Assembly: GCA_007258455.2 (NCBI GenBank)
Contig: VDFB02195886.1
Coordinates: 288,450-352,449, forward strand
Direction: 5' to 3'
Source: Sequoia sempervirens
Taxonomy: Eukaryota > Streptophyta > Pinopsida > Cupressales > Cupressaceae
DNA length: 64,000 bases
A program made the translations under genes and the position numbers. Shown here piece by piece: positions 44,301-55,001 of this stretch (position 1 is its first letter; every line of letters starts with the position of its first letter). The notes beneath the pieces were generated by a model, which made no database searches, was not told the origin of the DNA, and was given only the letters and a program-made list of their open reading frames with translations.

Positions 44301-46454
44301 GTAGAGGAAATAAACAAAAGATATTTATATGGTTTTCTGTACCATAAAGATGGTATTCTAAATCTCCTCCAGAGATGAATTTGTAGACCAAGAAAAGCCC
44401 CCGAGAATCAATGCAGAATCCAAGCAGAGGAACCACATGCCGATTTTTCAAGCTGCTAGCAATGTGCAGTTCTCTGCAGAATACCTTGCAAGCGTCCTTG
44501 TTACTCATATCCAAACTCTTTACAGCAATCAATTTTCCAAACCCCAGCCTACCTCTATACACGCAACTTTGAGCTCCCCTCCCCAGCACCCTCTCTGCAA
44601 AGATATCATAACAATCACTGAGAGAGTGACTTTTAATTTTTAACCTCCATCAGGACAAATTCAGTCTGTAGGACGTATAAATGTAAATATATTTATTCAG
44701 AAGATTAATTTCATTAATATCAATAAGGTAATGGTATCATGCACTATGTCTAAAAAGGCAACAAAAACATTTAAGGAGATTACATTTAACATTTTCTAGA
44801 CAAATTAATCTGTAGGACCCATCAAAGTGAATATTAAGACGATTAATTTCAATCTGTCACCAGTAATAGTGACTTTTTAAGGTCATAGCATAGCAAGGAT
44901 ACCGATTTAGAGCTCCAAACTAAACTGGATCTTGCACTGTCTACAAAGACAATATAACCATTTAGACAGAAGTGACTTGTAACTATTATGGTGACTTAAG
45001 TATGGTAACAGTGATGATGTCTTTTAAGGTGGCAGCCTATCCAACACACCAGTTTGGCACTCCATACTCCATAGTAGACTGGGTCTTGTACCCTGTCTAC
45101 AGCAACATCATAACTATTCAAAGAGAGATGAATTTAAAATCCATTAAACCAAATTAGACCATACAACCTACCAAAATATTTTTACTTTTTTAGAAGATTG
45201 GTATCAGTAGGGTAAGCATGAAAGTCACAGAATAACTAGTATGCTAATGCTAATTTAACTGTTCAAGGTAAATATAATTGTTTACATGATTAATTTCAAT
45301 AGGGTGCCTGTAATGGTGATTTTAGGTCATGGCCTAACTGGGAAGCGCATTTGGTGCTGGGGACTAAACTTAGCCTTACTAATCCACCTAAACCAGGGCC
45401 CTCTGAATCCACCTAAACAGGGGCCTTCCAAATCCACCTAAATCAAAACTTGTCCAATCCATCTAAACCCAGTACATAGAACATAGGATGTGAGCCGATC
45501 GTTGGCAATCCACCTACACTAGGAGTAGATGCAACATGGTAAGATTGACCTTTCCAATCTACCTACATAGGTACATAAAGCATAGATTGCAAACTAAGCC
45601 TGTCAATCTGCCTGGGGTTGAGTAAATACAACATTAATCATAAACTAGGACTTATTAATCCACCTACAGTAGGAGCACATAACTTGTAGATTTTAAACTG
45701 GGCACTGGTAGTAAACTGAACTTTGCCAATCCGCCCAAATTGGGTACATGAAACGTAAATTCTAAATGTGACCTTAAAAATCCACCTGACGTAAAGTGTA
45801 AATCAAACATTGGACATCAACTCGTCCTTGCCACTCTCCCGACAACTAAAGTATAGAGAACCTAAAACATGAGTGTTAAACATTGCTTGAGGACTCCACC
45901 TACACCAGCGTTGAGGACTATATTAAAAAACGGGTCGCAAACTGGACCTTACCAATCCACCTACACCTGGAATACATAAACATAGGCAGGGTCTGAGAGC
46001 TACTTTTTGAAAACTAAGCTACTGTTAAAAATGTTGCACTGCGAGGACTTCTTGACCAGACTCAACACCAAACTGGGTGTTACCAACCCACCCATGCCAG
46101 GACTGCGAAAACCTGGCAAAAACAAAAATAAAATGATTATGAAAAATATAGCATTGTACCTTGAGAGAAATTAGAAGTGGCAGCACTAAGTTCACCATAC
46201 TTAAATATGATCAACCCTTCCAGCGCAGGCAAGACACAAGTTTCTCCACTGAGCAACTCCCAATCCAGCTGTGAGCCGCCCAAAACAAATCTAGAAGATG
46301 AATTCAAAGAGCACAAATCCTCAGCCTTTTCTATATCTTCTGGTTTGCATCCCTCAAACTTCTTGACTGCTCGTTTTCTTCCACCTAGAAAGCCCATTAA
46401 TGTCAATCTCCATGACCTTCTCCTCCGCCGCCTCTTCTTAATAGTAATTTTCAT
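41385..46454 (-). CDS. Receptor-like cytoplasmic kinase, six exons
   Basis: My model joins minus-strand exons 46454-46160, 44594-44343, 44253-44096, 42518-42439, 42312-42201 and 41774-41385. All introns are GT-AG and all phases fit, giving 428 residues. The protein would be a Ser/Thr kinase without signal peptide or membrane segment. Residues 1-98 are basic ([10 protein letters not shown]) and lead into [14 protein letters not shown], the usual entry to plant RLK kinase domains. The kinase domain has [11 protein letters not shown] (101-111, a variant glycine loop), IAVK with Lys124, Glu140 of helix C, HRD at 218-220 (RD type) with DIKPSN, DFG at 238-240 and APE at 265-267. [12 protein letters not shown] and [15 protein letters not shown] resemble RLCK group VI kinases. 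The catalytic residues look intact. Oddities: about ten residues usual before the WA motif are missing at the exon 5/6 join, and the true N-terminus may lie upstream at 46581 across a frame break. Confidence 0.85.
41890..42092. repeat. Fold-back cluster of TTCACCG motifs in kinase intron 5
   Basis: Intron 5 (42200-41775) holds about 200 bases with an inverted-repeat layout. The left arm at 41908-41930 (AAATTCACCGCCAGCAATTC) is matched in reverse complement by 42058-42080 (GAATTGCTGGCGATGAATTT) with one mismatch. Inside are further copies of AATTCACCG on either strand, at about 41939, 41970, 42027 and 42042. The two halves could fold into a long hairpin. It looks like an inserted fold-back or MITE-like element, but no terminal target duplication was fixed. 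Confidence 0.75.
45370..46110. repeat. Irregular AATCCACCTA minisatellite in kinase intron 1
   Basis: Across 740 bases of intron 1 the word AATCCACCTA or a close variant occurs about 13 times (near 45380, 45411, 45435, 45460, 45507, 45557, 45604, 45657, 45729, 45779, 45893, 45953, 46086). Spacing ranges from 25 to 130 bases. It is often followed by CA..AGGAGTACATAA and preceded by AAACT(A/G)G(G/A)ACTT. A further copy lies beyond the gene's 3' end at 41322-41345. Confidence 0.75.
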
Positions 46455-46579
46455 GGCCTTCGCACAATACGTGCTCAGCTCTGGTTGATTATAATCAATC
46501 CCATCAGCAGTATGATCAACATTCTGTTTTAGGGTATCTTCTTTTTTGATTTGATGATGAATTCTCTTGCTCTGCAGCC

Positions 46580-46760
46580 ATTGTACCCCATGAAAAACTG
46601 ACGCTAAATTGAAATTCTAACACATACGTAGAACAATTGCCTAGCTGGGTATAAAATTCTCAAAGAAAAATGCAAGAAAGATCAACTAAACGTCAGCTCT
46701 GATAAATCCTTTTATGTACAGAGACTAGAAAAGAGCTACCTAATCATTTATATTTCCATA
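46580..46760 (-). promoter_or_regulatory. Likely kinase promoter and 5' leader
   Basis: On the minus strand a TATA-like box (ATATAAAT) lies at about 46754-46747. A second TA-rich box (CTATTTATAG) lies at 46787-46778. Transcription would start roughly 30 bases below, leaving a leader of about 260 bases before the ATG at 46454. That leader contains an ATG at 46581 opening a 21-codon frame, which is either an upstream ORF or the original start now out of frame. Confidence 0.3.
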
Positions 46761-46787
46761 CCACCTCTATTTGTATACTATAAATAG

Positions 46788-47968
46788 AAGGTTTGATGAC
46801 ACTATAAAGTCCCGCCATTAATTGTTATTTTCTGGGCTGAAATTTGAATTGAGTTAAAATTTTGTACCCACACCCACTCTACTCCCCACTGTAGATTACC
46901 AGCATATATGAATTGCTTCCCTAATTTGTGTAAATTATGAATTTAATGAACGTTTAATTCATGATCTCAGTAAAATAAAATCTGTTGGTTAGTAAAATAA
47001 AATCTGTCGGTTTAAGTTGTAGTTATCATCGGCTGTTAATTTGAATTTAGTGAAGATGTTGTTATTTGCAAGGAATTCGGTTGTATTGGAATTGTCTGTT
47101 CCGTTTTCATGGGAAAACCAATATATCGCTCATGTGTGGCGTTATCACAGGCAACGCTTCTGCATAATTCACGAACCTGAAAAAGACAGGTACATGCAAA
47201 CCTCGAGGCAATGATTGTGTATCTAATACCAAGGAAATTTTAAATTTAGTTTTCCCATGTGAAACTAAGTATTATAACTACCCTCCCCAAATTAATGTGG
47301 ATAAGATTGTGGAATCTACCTACTTCAAGTTTAAATTTTTTTTAAGGGGGGAAATTTTAAAATGTAAATTTATTTAAAGGGGGAAATTTTAAAATGTAAA
47401 CTTTTAAGGTTAGGGCTTATTCATTCAATCTAAAAGTATATGGAGGGAAAGGTTGTATAATTAATGTGTTAAATAATGGTTTTTGTTTAAAAGTTGGTAA
47501 ATAACTTGATCTTACATTTTGTTAGATTTGATCTTCAATTTCTTCATTTCATGTCCAAGATCATATGTATTGTTGCTCATAGAAATTCAATCCTTTTGTT
47601 TAAAAAATAAAATTCAAAATTAGGCCGAATTATTTTCATAAATGAACATGAAGTATGAAATAATTAAATTGCATGTTATGATGTTATATTTAAGGACAAA
47701 CCCTTATGCATTTAGAACATTTACATAACAAATGAATTGAACACCTTCTAGTATATATCAAGAGCCTAAAAAAATCATCTAGTGGTACCAACACTATATC
47801 AAAATTGTAGGGCATATGCCCACATGACTTTTTTTGCCATCAATTTTATTAAAAAAATGTTCACTCAATATCCTTATATGGTTTGACAAAAGGGGGTACT
47901 TAGCATAGCAATGTGCAAACCAAGAAGCACAATAACAAGTTTTTATGTAAGAACAAACAAATTAATTT
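46788..47968. other. No gene seen
   Basis: Region upstream of the kinase. A short direct duplication (GGGGAAATTTTAAAATGTAAA) occurs twice at 47340-47402. No gene was recognised. Confidence 0.45.
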
Positions 47969-48400
47969 GAGACAAGACGAAAGAATTTTTTTGATAACCA
48001 ACAAAGATTAGATCCATAAGTAGAGATCAAATTTGCATATTTGGTTAACATTTTGTCCTTTCAAGATCAATTTCATAGTAACATAACTGAACCTAATAAG
48101 AGAATGGGATTTTACAAATTTAGATTCATTCATCTAACTCGCCCTAATTTTTTGCAACAATGACAAATTGCTTCAAGGCATTAGGAGACAAGACAAAAGT
48201 AAAATTTTGATAACCAACAAAGATTAGATCCATAAGTAGAGATCAAATTGGCATATTTGGTTAACATTTTGTCCTTTCAAGATCAATTTCATAGTCACAT
48301 AAATGACCCTAATAAGAGAATGGGATTTTACAAATTTAGATTCATTCATCTAACTCGCCCTAATTTTTTGCAACAATGACAAAGTGCACTTAGCAAAATT
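47969..48400. repeat. 216-bp tandem duplication
   Basis: Copies at 47969-48184 and 48185-48400 begin with GAGACAAGAC and share ACCAACAAAGATTAGATCC, then CTAACTCGCCCTAATTTTTTG. They differ at a handful of positions over about 200 bases, so the duplication is fairly young. The second copy is directly followed by the SINE insertion site. Confidence 0.9.
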
Positions 48401-48401
48401 A

Positions 48402-48418
48402 TATTCTACATCAAGCCT
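48402..48418. repeat. SINE copy 1 target duplication, left
   Basis: Seventeen bases repeated perfectly at 48593-48609. Confidence 0.9.
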
Positions 48419-48592
48419 TTTTTTAATTAGAGGGGTAAACGCTTTTGACCTGGAGCTATGAACCGTGAGGTCACAAATGGGGGACCTCATCCCCAATATA
48501 AATTCTCAACAATTACACCCCAATGGGGTTTGAACCTTGATGGCAAGAATAACAACACAACACCTCAACCATCACACCATGCCACTATTGGC
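48419..48592 (-). mobile_element. tRNA-derived SINE (family 2), copy 1
   Basis: On the minus strand the element begins AGCCAATAGTGGCATGGTG, with a box A-like TGGCATGGTGTGATGG. A box B (GGTTCAAACCCC) follows after about 40 bases. The 3' part contains GGTTCATAGCTCCAGGTC and AAAAGCGTTTACCCCTC and ends in an A tail. It is flanked by a perfect 17-bp direct repeat (48402-48418 and 48593-48609, TATTCTACATCAAGCCT). Its tRNA-like half and shared tail link it to the copy at 54854-55001 and the partial copy near 60970. The open frame over it is a shadow. Confidence 0.88.
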
Positions 48593-48609
48593 TATTCTAC
48601 ATCAAGCCT
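48593..48609. repeat. SINE copy 1 target duplication, right
   Basis: Perfect copy of 48402-48418. Confidence 0.9.
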
Positions 48610-48659
48610 ACAGCTAAGTATTTACATACATTTATTTAAATCTATGGAATTTTGGATAC

Positions 48660-49420
48660 CCCAAATTCACCACTAACTCTCATCTTACTAATTTCCATTA
48701 ATTATTTAACTAATTTCCCTTTAATTATTTAATTAACTATTCACATAATCTACCACTTTATCATATTCTCATAATTAATTAAATAAATATTTAAATTAAT
48801 TATCCTTTGCTATTAATTTTCACTTCTTCCCTAAGTTTAATTAATCAAACCAATTTAATTAAACACTTTAGCTCCTAATTCCTCCAACTAAATTAATTAG
48901 TTAATCTATGATATATAATTGAGGCTAATTAACCCCCATTAACACTTTCTACAATTTTTAAATTTCACATCACCCTAATCTTCCAACTTTCAATCCTAGT
49001 CATTTAATCTCCTCACATGGATTAAAATCTTAATCCACTATAATTTGTCATGTGTCCCCTCACCTCACTCCTTTCTCACGCATGTGTGAGCATGCAAACT
49101 TGTAAGCTTAAAATCCCCCAAGCCTACACCTTATCTTTGGCATTTGGCTTAGGCCCACTACCTTGCTCACACATGTGTGAGCATGCTCCTCACACATGTG
49201 TAGCCTCCATTTCATCTTACACATGTCTCTATCTCATCTTATACTCATTAAATATTTTATTCCCTCTTGTGACACTTATCACATGACTACATCTTCAATC
49301 CATGCCTTCATCTTCCTCAATGTCTAGCCCTCCATTAACATAACATCTTGGCCCTTGATTTACCTTCAATTAACAACAATACATTCTATCATATTATCAT
49401 GATGTCCATTTGATCTCCTA
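48660..49420 (+). repeat. LTR-like repeat related to the 50.6-51.5 kb block
   Basis: AT-rich text with TTAATTAATTAAATAAATATTT is followed by CCTCACATGGATTAAAATC, repeated CACATGTGTGAGC words, CCTCTTGTGACACTTATCAC and CCCTCCATTAAC. The same succession, diverged, occurs at 50640-51260. It is probably an old LTR or part of one, without clear ends. An 18-base perfect palindrome with CACATGTG at its centre lies at 49165-49182. Confidence 0.45.
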
Positions 49421-50591
49421 AAATCCATTCACAGACTATCATCATTCTATCAATTTTTTTAATCAATCAACTTCATCCCAAAGTTATGCTACTATTTTAC
49501 CAAGCAACCTACATAACATGTGTCCACTTCATCTTGTGAGCACTTCAAGAGAGTATATGGTGCAACTCTTCCTTTAGCTCAATCAAAGGAGTAAGGAAAG
49601 ACTACCTTTGTTTGGTTCCCTTCTTCATTATACCACACCCAATGGGACTCACATCCCTATCACTAATTTTCATTTGAGTTTCATGTGAAACTTTTACATG
49701 CAGGTTCATGGTTTAACATCTTTGCCTTGTGTTTCAGCTCGTATGCTTCCAAATTGGCACTTTCACATATTATAGACTTGCACATTTTCTATTCTTTTGG
49801 ACTTTTATGTCTCATTTCTAACATTTTTCTATTGGTTTTCTAAATTTTTATCATTTAGTGTGTAAGGTCTTTGTGTTATTTCATTACTTTCATCATTTTC
49901 TTACCCCCTAGTTACATTATAACATGTTTTTTAACATATTTTTACTCTATAAAGCAACACATACATGTAAATCAACAATTCCACCTTGTCATTCAATGCT
50001 TTTGCGCCTAGGGTGTTTTTAATTATTTTTTATCATTTTGTGTTTTTATCTTTTTAATGTTTAGCTTTTGTTTGTTTTCTAATATGCTTTTTTGTCATTT
50101 TTCACCATTTCTAACATTTTTTTTTATAGATCCTTGATATTTTTAAAGAAAAATTACTAGAATCTACTTGTTGTTCTCTTTTGGTTCCTGATCTAGTGCT
50201 TATACAAATCAACACATATGCATATCAACCCATTCACATATTAGTGTGTCTGCAAATCAACACTTTCATAGATGAATGCCTCTATAGTTTTTCAACTCAC
50301 TGGTGCTTATCGATATTAGCATGGTTTGTTTCCTTCATCTATTTCCCTCACTTTCATTGTTTCAACATTTATGCTTTGTGTATAGTCGCTTTTGCATTTT
50401 TTATTCTCCTTTTTTTCTTAATTTTTGTTGTAACTCTCTTTTCTAACCTATGAATCTAACCAAGTGTTTCAACAGTTTATGCCTATCTAGGAGTAATCTT
50501 CAAAACTACTAACATATTTGGTGCAAGTTGCACTTGTCAAAGACTCTTTTTTCTCACTAATCTTAGTTGTGACAAATTATTGTTTTCTTTG
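49421..50591. other. No gene seen
   Basis: AT- and T-rich DNA, with no supported feature. Confidence 0.45.
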
Positions 50592-51520
50592 TGTAGACAC
50601 CTGAAATGTGACCTTAACCTAACCACACTTGACTTTACCTATCCTAATATTCAATTAATTAAATATTTATTATTTATTTAATTAATTTCACCTTTTCCGT
50701 TATTCTAATTAAATAAATATTTATTACATATTCAATTAATTTATCCATTACCCTCATCCACCACCTTTAATCAAATAAATTTAATATTTATTTAATTAAT
50801 TATATCCTTATCCCAAAATCCTTCAACTAAATTAATTAATTTAGGTCAATAAATCCCCACCACCTTTTCTTCCAATATTTAATTTCACTTTATCCCTCAA
50901 TCTTTGTCCACTCAATCCTAGCCCTTGAATCCATCTACATGGATCAAGATCTAAACTTGTCACCATGTGAAAAGTGTCATAACCTACCTATCCTACCCCT
51001 TGCTCACACATGTGAAGCCACCCTACCTTTTACACATGTCATAAACATATCACTTTTCCAAGCCACCCTACCTCTTACATATGTCAGAGATGTCACTTTC
51101 CCAAGCCACCCTACCTCTTACACATGTCATAGACATGTCTCTTTCATGTTCTCTCTGATATGTGCTCACATCTTGCTCTTACACCTCCTTTCCTCTTGTG
51201 ACACTTGTCACAAGGCTAAGCCTATGTCATCTCATTCAATCTTGACCCTCCATTTAGTCAATGCATCTAAGTCATGGATTTCATCCATCAAAAATCTATA
51301 AATTGAGGCTTTTGCTCTCACTTTTATCAATCCTCATTCATCATACTCTTATGCTATAGAAATCATGGGCAATCACGTCCAAGTCTTCAATCTATCAACA
51401 TACTACATTTAATCATTTTGAGGTTTGCATGTATTTGGTTTGATTTAAGCTATATTTGATGCATATTTCATTTTTATATCATTTTACATGCATACATTTT
51501 GGTGAACCCAACGTGAATCT
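50592..51520 (+). mobile_element. Candidate LTR with adjoining priming-site-like text
   Basis: The block can be read from TGTAGACACCTGAAATG (50592) to CATGCATACA (51496), about 905 bp with TG...CA ends. It is followed by TTTTGGTGAACCCAACGTG, which resembles an LTR/internal junction with a tRNA-complementary TGGTGAACCC. It contains three tandem copies of about 50 bases (CAAGCCACCCTACCTCTTAC, 51010-51145). Related text lies at 48660-49420. The internal region would continue to the assembly gap. The partner LTR was not seen, so the call is tentative; a gypsy-type element is possible. Confidence 0.38.
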
Positions 51521-51645
51521 TTACTTTTAATGCTTGTCTTCTAATGCTTGTCCTTGTGAGTTTGATTTTGCAAGTAAAAGGTTTCCTAAAGAGGGTTTGA
51601 AAATCATTTTTTTATAGGAGCCCCACCAAATCAAAAAAATAACCC

Positions 51646-51745
51646 NNNNNNNNNNNNNNNNNNNNNNNNNNNNNNNNNNNNNNNNNNNNNNNNNNNNNNN
51701 NNNNNNNNNNNNNNNNNNNNNNNNNNNNNNNNNNNNNNNNNNNNN
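51646..51745. other. Assembly gap of 100 N
   Basis: One hundred undetermined bases, most likely a placeholder of unknown true length. The frames translated across it are artefacts. Confidence 0.99.
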
Positions 51746-52679
51746 AAGCATTCTTTATGTGCCCGCGGTGACGACATGTGGAAGCATGGCGGGAGCCAGT
51801 AGAAGAGCGAAGGAAGCAATCGCTCCGAGGAGCACTTGGCGGACACGTGGCAACAGTAGATGAAACTCTTCAAAAAGGGGCTCGATGATGTTCAAATAAT
51901 TGAGGTGCAGGTCGGTACTTAGCAAAAAGTAAAAACCCACCCGGAGAGAGCTCAATGAATTTTAACATTCACACTAACAAAAACCACTTTTTCTTTACCT
52001 TTTAAGAGATCAAATAAAGTCATTTAGAATTTATGTTTTGTAAGTATGTAGCCCTTATTACAAGATTTTGAAAAAAGTATAATTTTGATTTTTTTTATTA
52101 TTATTATATTTATTTTTTATTTCTTGTGAATGTAGGTTTTTCACCAAACATCAAGGTATTTATTTCACACACAAAAAAATAGAAAAATAGAGAAAGAAAA
52201 TATAAAAATATTTGTTCCATAGGTATTGATGTCCTTGTTTCAAAAAAAAATTTGAATTTTGATACATACGAAACAAGTTATGTGTTACGACATACACCTA
52301 TGTCCAAATTATAATTACTTAGGCTTCAAAAATTAATTAAAAAATAAATACAACAAAAAATTATGAAAAATATCAATGCACTAGATATTGAACAAAAATA
52401 TTTAAAAAATTCAAATTTTATCTTATCTATAAAAAAAATTATTCGTTACGACATAAACCTCTCTTTTTAAAAATGTTGTTTACTATAAAAATAATTTATT
52501 ACAAGTTACATAAAAATGTCATAATATATATATACTCTACACACAAATCCTCACAAATCACTAGTTGACATCATCTCTAAATTATTAATGGTTTAGTTGT
52601 TATAAGTTTCTTAAAGTGAAAATCTAGTGAAAATATTGACTTCAACGTCCTACTTCGGCCAAAAAGTGGGACATGGTAT
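51746..52679. other. GC-rich patch after the gap, then AT-rich DNA
   Basis: 51746-51960 is GC-rich (GCCCGCGGTGACGACATG, CGCTCCGAGGAGCACTTGG), unlike anything nearby, and is cut by the gap. It could be internal leader DNA of the LTR element on the other side of the gap. From 51960 on the DNA is AT-rich with long A and T runs and no recognised gene. Confidence 0.4.
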
Positions 52680-52970
52680 TGTGGGCTAATCCATCTTGTA
52701 CAAAGTTGTACTTGTTCCCATAACTTAATCTATCTCTATAATCACATGTAATCCCTATAAGCTTAGCCCCTACCCTATCCTTATAAGCACACACACTTAA
52801 GTTAAAGCTCTAGGGAAACGAAAGCACTGAGCGCAGGAGCTTCATTCAAACCTGATGCAAGAGCATCCCTGGTTGTAAAGCAATCATGTATCAACCAAAA
52901 ATATTTCTTTTCTTGCATTTCAGTCTATAGCTATCTCAATAGTTTCTTTTTCATTTTATGGTATTATCAT
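52680..52970 (+). mobile_element. Possible copia LTR end with PBS-like site
   Basis: T-rich text (TCTCAATAGTTTCTTTTTCA) is followed by TTTTATGGTATTATCATTTC. The TGGTATTATCA part is close to the TGGTATCAGAGC priming site of copia elements and is placed as in the complete element at 32626. Upstream is a TATA-like CTTATAAGC (about 52780) and R/U5-like text. The LTR start was not found. Confidence 0.3.
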
Positions 52971-53829
52971 TTCTCAGCTCACAGAGAATGATATTGGTTC
53001 TACATGAGGTCATATTCAACATATCTACATTTTAGGTGATTTCTATTTGTTCGCAGAAAATTATCGCTCTCAGAAATTCACTATCAATTTTTAGATAGAG
53101 CATTTAGGGCATATCTAGCTCAAATTAGTTGTGCAAAAAAAATTCAGAATGTGTGGAGCTTAATGGAACATCATTTAGGCATTTTAGGTCCAAGGGGAAC
53201 TTTCTTGGAGATCTGCAATTTATCATTTATCGACGGGTTATCTTTCATGTTCATTGTTCGACCTACACGTTTGATCTTACATTAGGTTTGTAAACCTTTG
53301 AGGCCAACACAAATCATAATTAGGTTTGTAATCTTTTGGAAAGTAGTTAGTTAGTTAGTTATGCATCAAGAGAGTTAGGATAAATAGTTTGATCCAATCT
53401 TCTAGGCTGTGGAATGTAATAAGGCCTTGTGTCAATTGTAATATCTTGTAATGCCCTTGCGCTAGGCCTCTGACCCCTAATCATTCCACATATAAGGTAT
53501 ATGATGCATGTAATATTGCAATTTTTTGAATCAAATAATATTCATGTTTTTTGAGCATTTCTTGTGTTATTTTCGATGTGTTGAACTCTAGGCTTCTTCT
53601 TTTTTATTGGTTATCATCATTGTTGTTGTTTATTTTGTTTTTTTGTCCACCCATTCGAAAGGTTAGCCCAAATTATTATTGCATGAAAGAAGTGAGATTT
53701 AGCATCGTGCCTTTGTCTAGTTGGCGAATGGGGGTTCGAAGAATTTTTACATTTGTCCCCATGGTGACAAAACTTATAGCTTCGCCTCTATGCGGCTAAA
53801 GGCTGAGGCAAGAAATATGGGGGTGGCCA
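52971..53829. other. No gene recognised
   Basis: Moderately AT-rich DNA. The TAGT(TAGT)n run at about 53345-53360 is a small microsatellite. Text near 53700-53790 is GC-richer and may be the front of the LINE that follows. Confidence 0.4.
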
Positions 53830-54839
53830 TGAGGATATGTTGGACAACGTCCAACAACATGAAGCCCCTTTTGTATCTATAGGTGATTTTATGTAGAGTT
53901 TAGTTTTATCAAAATGAAAAGAAGAGATTACTGTTAAAACAAGGAAGGATGGAATAGAGATTTTAGGGGGAAAATTTTTGCAGAGACAAGCAGATAATGA
54001 AGAAAGTAAGACTTTACAATGCCTATTGCCTAATGATGTGGTTGATAGCATTGTTGAATGTCAAAATAAATCTATTATTTTGTTTTTCTTGAGAGGCATT
54101 CCTTTTGAAAATGACTTCTATAAATGGGATAAGATTAATTAGGAAAGCAGGGGTTGGGAAATAGATCCATTGAGAGGACTTGGGAAAGGGTATGTTTCAT
54201 GTAAATTCAAATCTGTTGATCATGCTCAGGCTATGTTGCAATATGGGACTTGGGTTATTTATGGTAAAATCTATTATCTACAAGCTTGGTCTCTTGAAGG
54301 GTCCTTCTAAATCCAAGTATCTCATGTGGATAGAGCTTCCATTCCTAAACTTAACCTTCAGACCTTTTTTAAGGGAAATCGTATCACAACTTTGGAGAGT
54401 CCTCAAGTGTAAAAACAACTATGATAAATTCTCAAGTTTGAGGGTGCACCCAAGGGATTATGTAGAAAGGAATTAAGCAATCAATTACCTAAGTATATCA
54501 AACTGATTGGAATAGGATTTGAGTTTTTGCAACCAATAATCTATTTAAACAAGCGAAATGCTTTGTTTTTGTTGACAAGAGGGACATTTAATTAGAGAGT
54601 ATCCTCTAAGGAAAAATAGATACATTCAAGCTAATATCTCAACTTTACCTAATACACAACCATTGCAATAGCACACTCAAACTAATTTTCCTATGATAGC
54701 CCCTCAATTGAAATAACAAGAAAATGTCATTTCTGAGGAAAAAAGTATGAACGGTAAATCCACTACTTATAAAGATGCTATCACATGATAGTTGGTTGGC
54801 GAGTGTTCAAGAAAAGAAAGAAACCCTAAAAACCCTCTA

Positions 54840-54853
54840 ATACATCAATCATT
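54840..54853. repeat. SINE copy 2 target duplication, left
   Basis: ATACATCAATCATT, repeated perfectly at 55002-55015. Confidence 0.88.
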
Positions 54854-55001
54854 TTTTTTTTATTCAAGGGGTAAACGCTTTTGACTGGAGCTATGAACCG
54901 GAGTACAACCATTCAACAATACCACCCCAACGGGGTTTGAACCTTGGTGGCAAGAACAACAATGCCATTGATAAACCATCACACCATGCCAATACCGGCT
55001 G
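54854..55001 (-). mobile_element. tRNA-derived SINE (family 2), copy 2, inside the LINE
   Basis: On the minus strand it begins AGCCGGTATTGGCATGGTG, has the same box A-like and box B (GGTTCAAACCCC) sequences as copy 1, and ends GGTTCATAGCTCCAGTC, AAAAGCGTTTACCCCTTG and an A tail. A perfect 14-bp direct repeat (ATACATCAATCATT) flanks it at 54840-54853 and 55002-55015. It is about 26 bases shorter than copy 1, mainly between box B and the tail. It splits LINE ORF1, so it is younger than the LINE. Confidence 0.88.

Noticed and set aside
44437..44643. Plus-strand frames across the kinase exons (also 46177-46488)
   Set aside because: Antisense shadows of kinase exons 1 and 2. The splice sites and kinase motifs lie on the minus strand.
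51527..51873. Minus-strand frames spanning the gap
   Set aside because: They are translated through 100 N and have no meaning.
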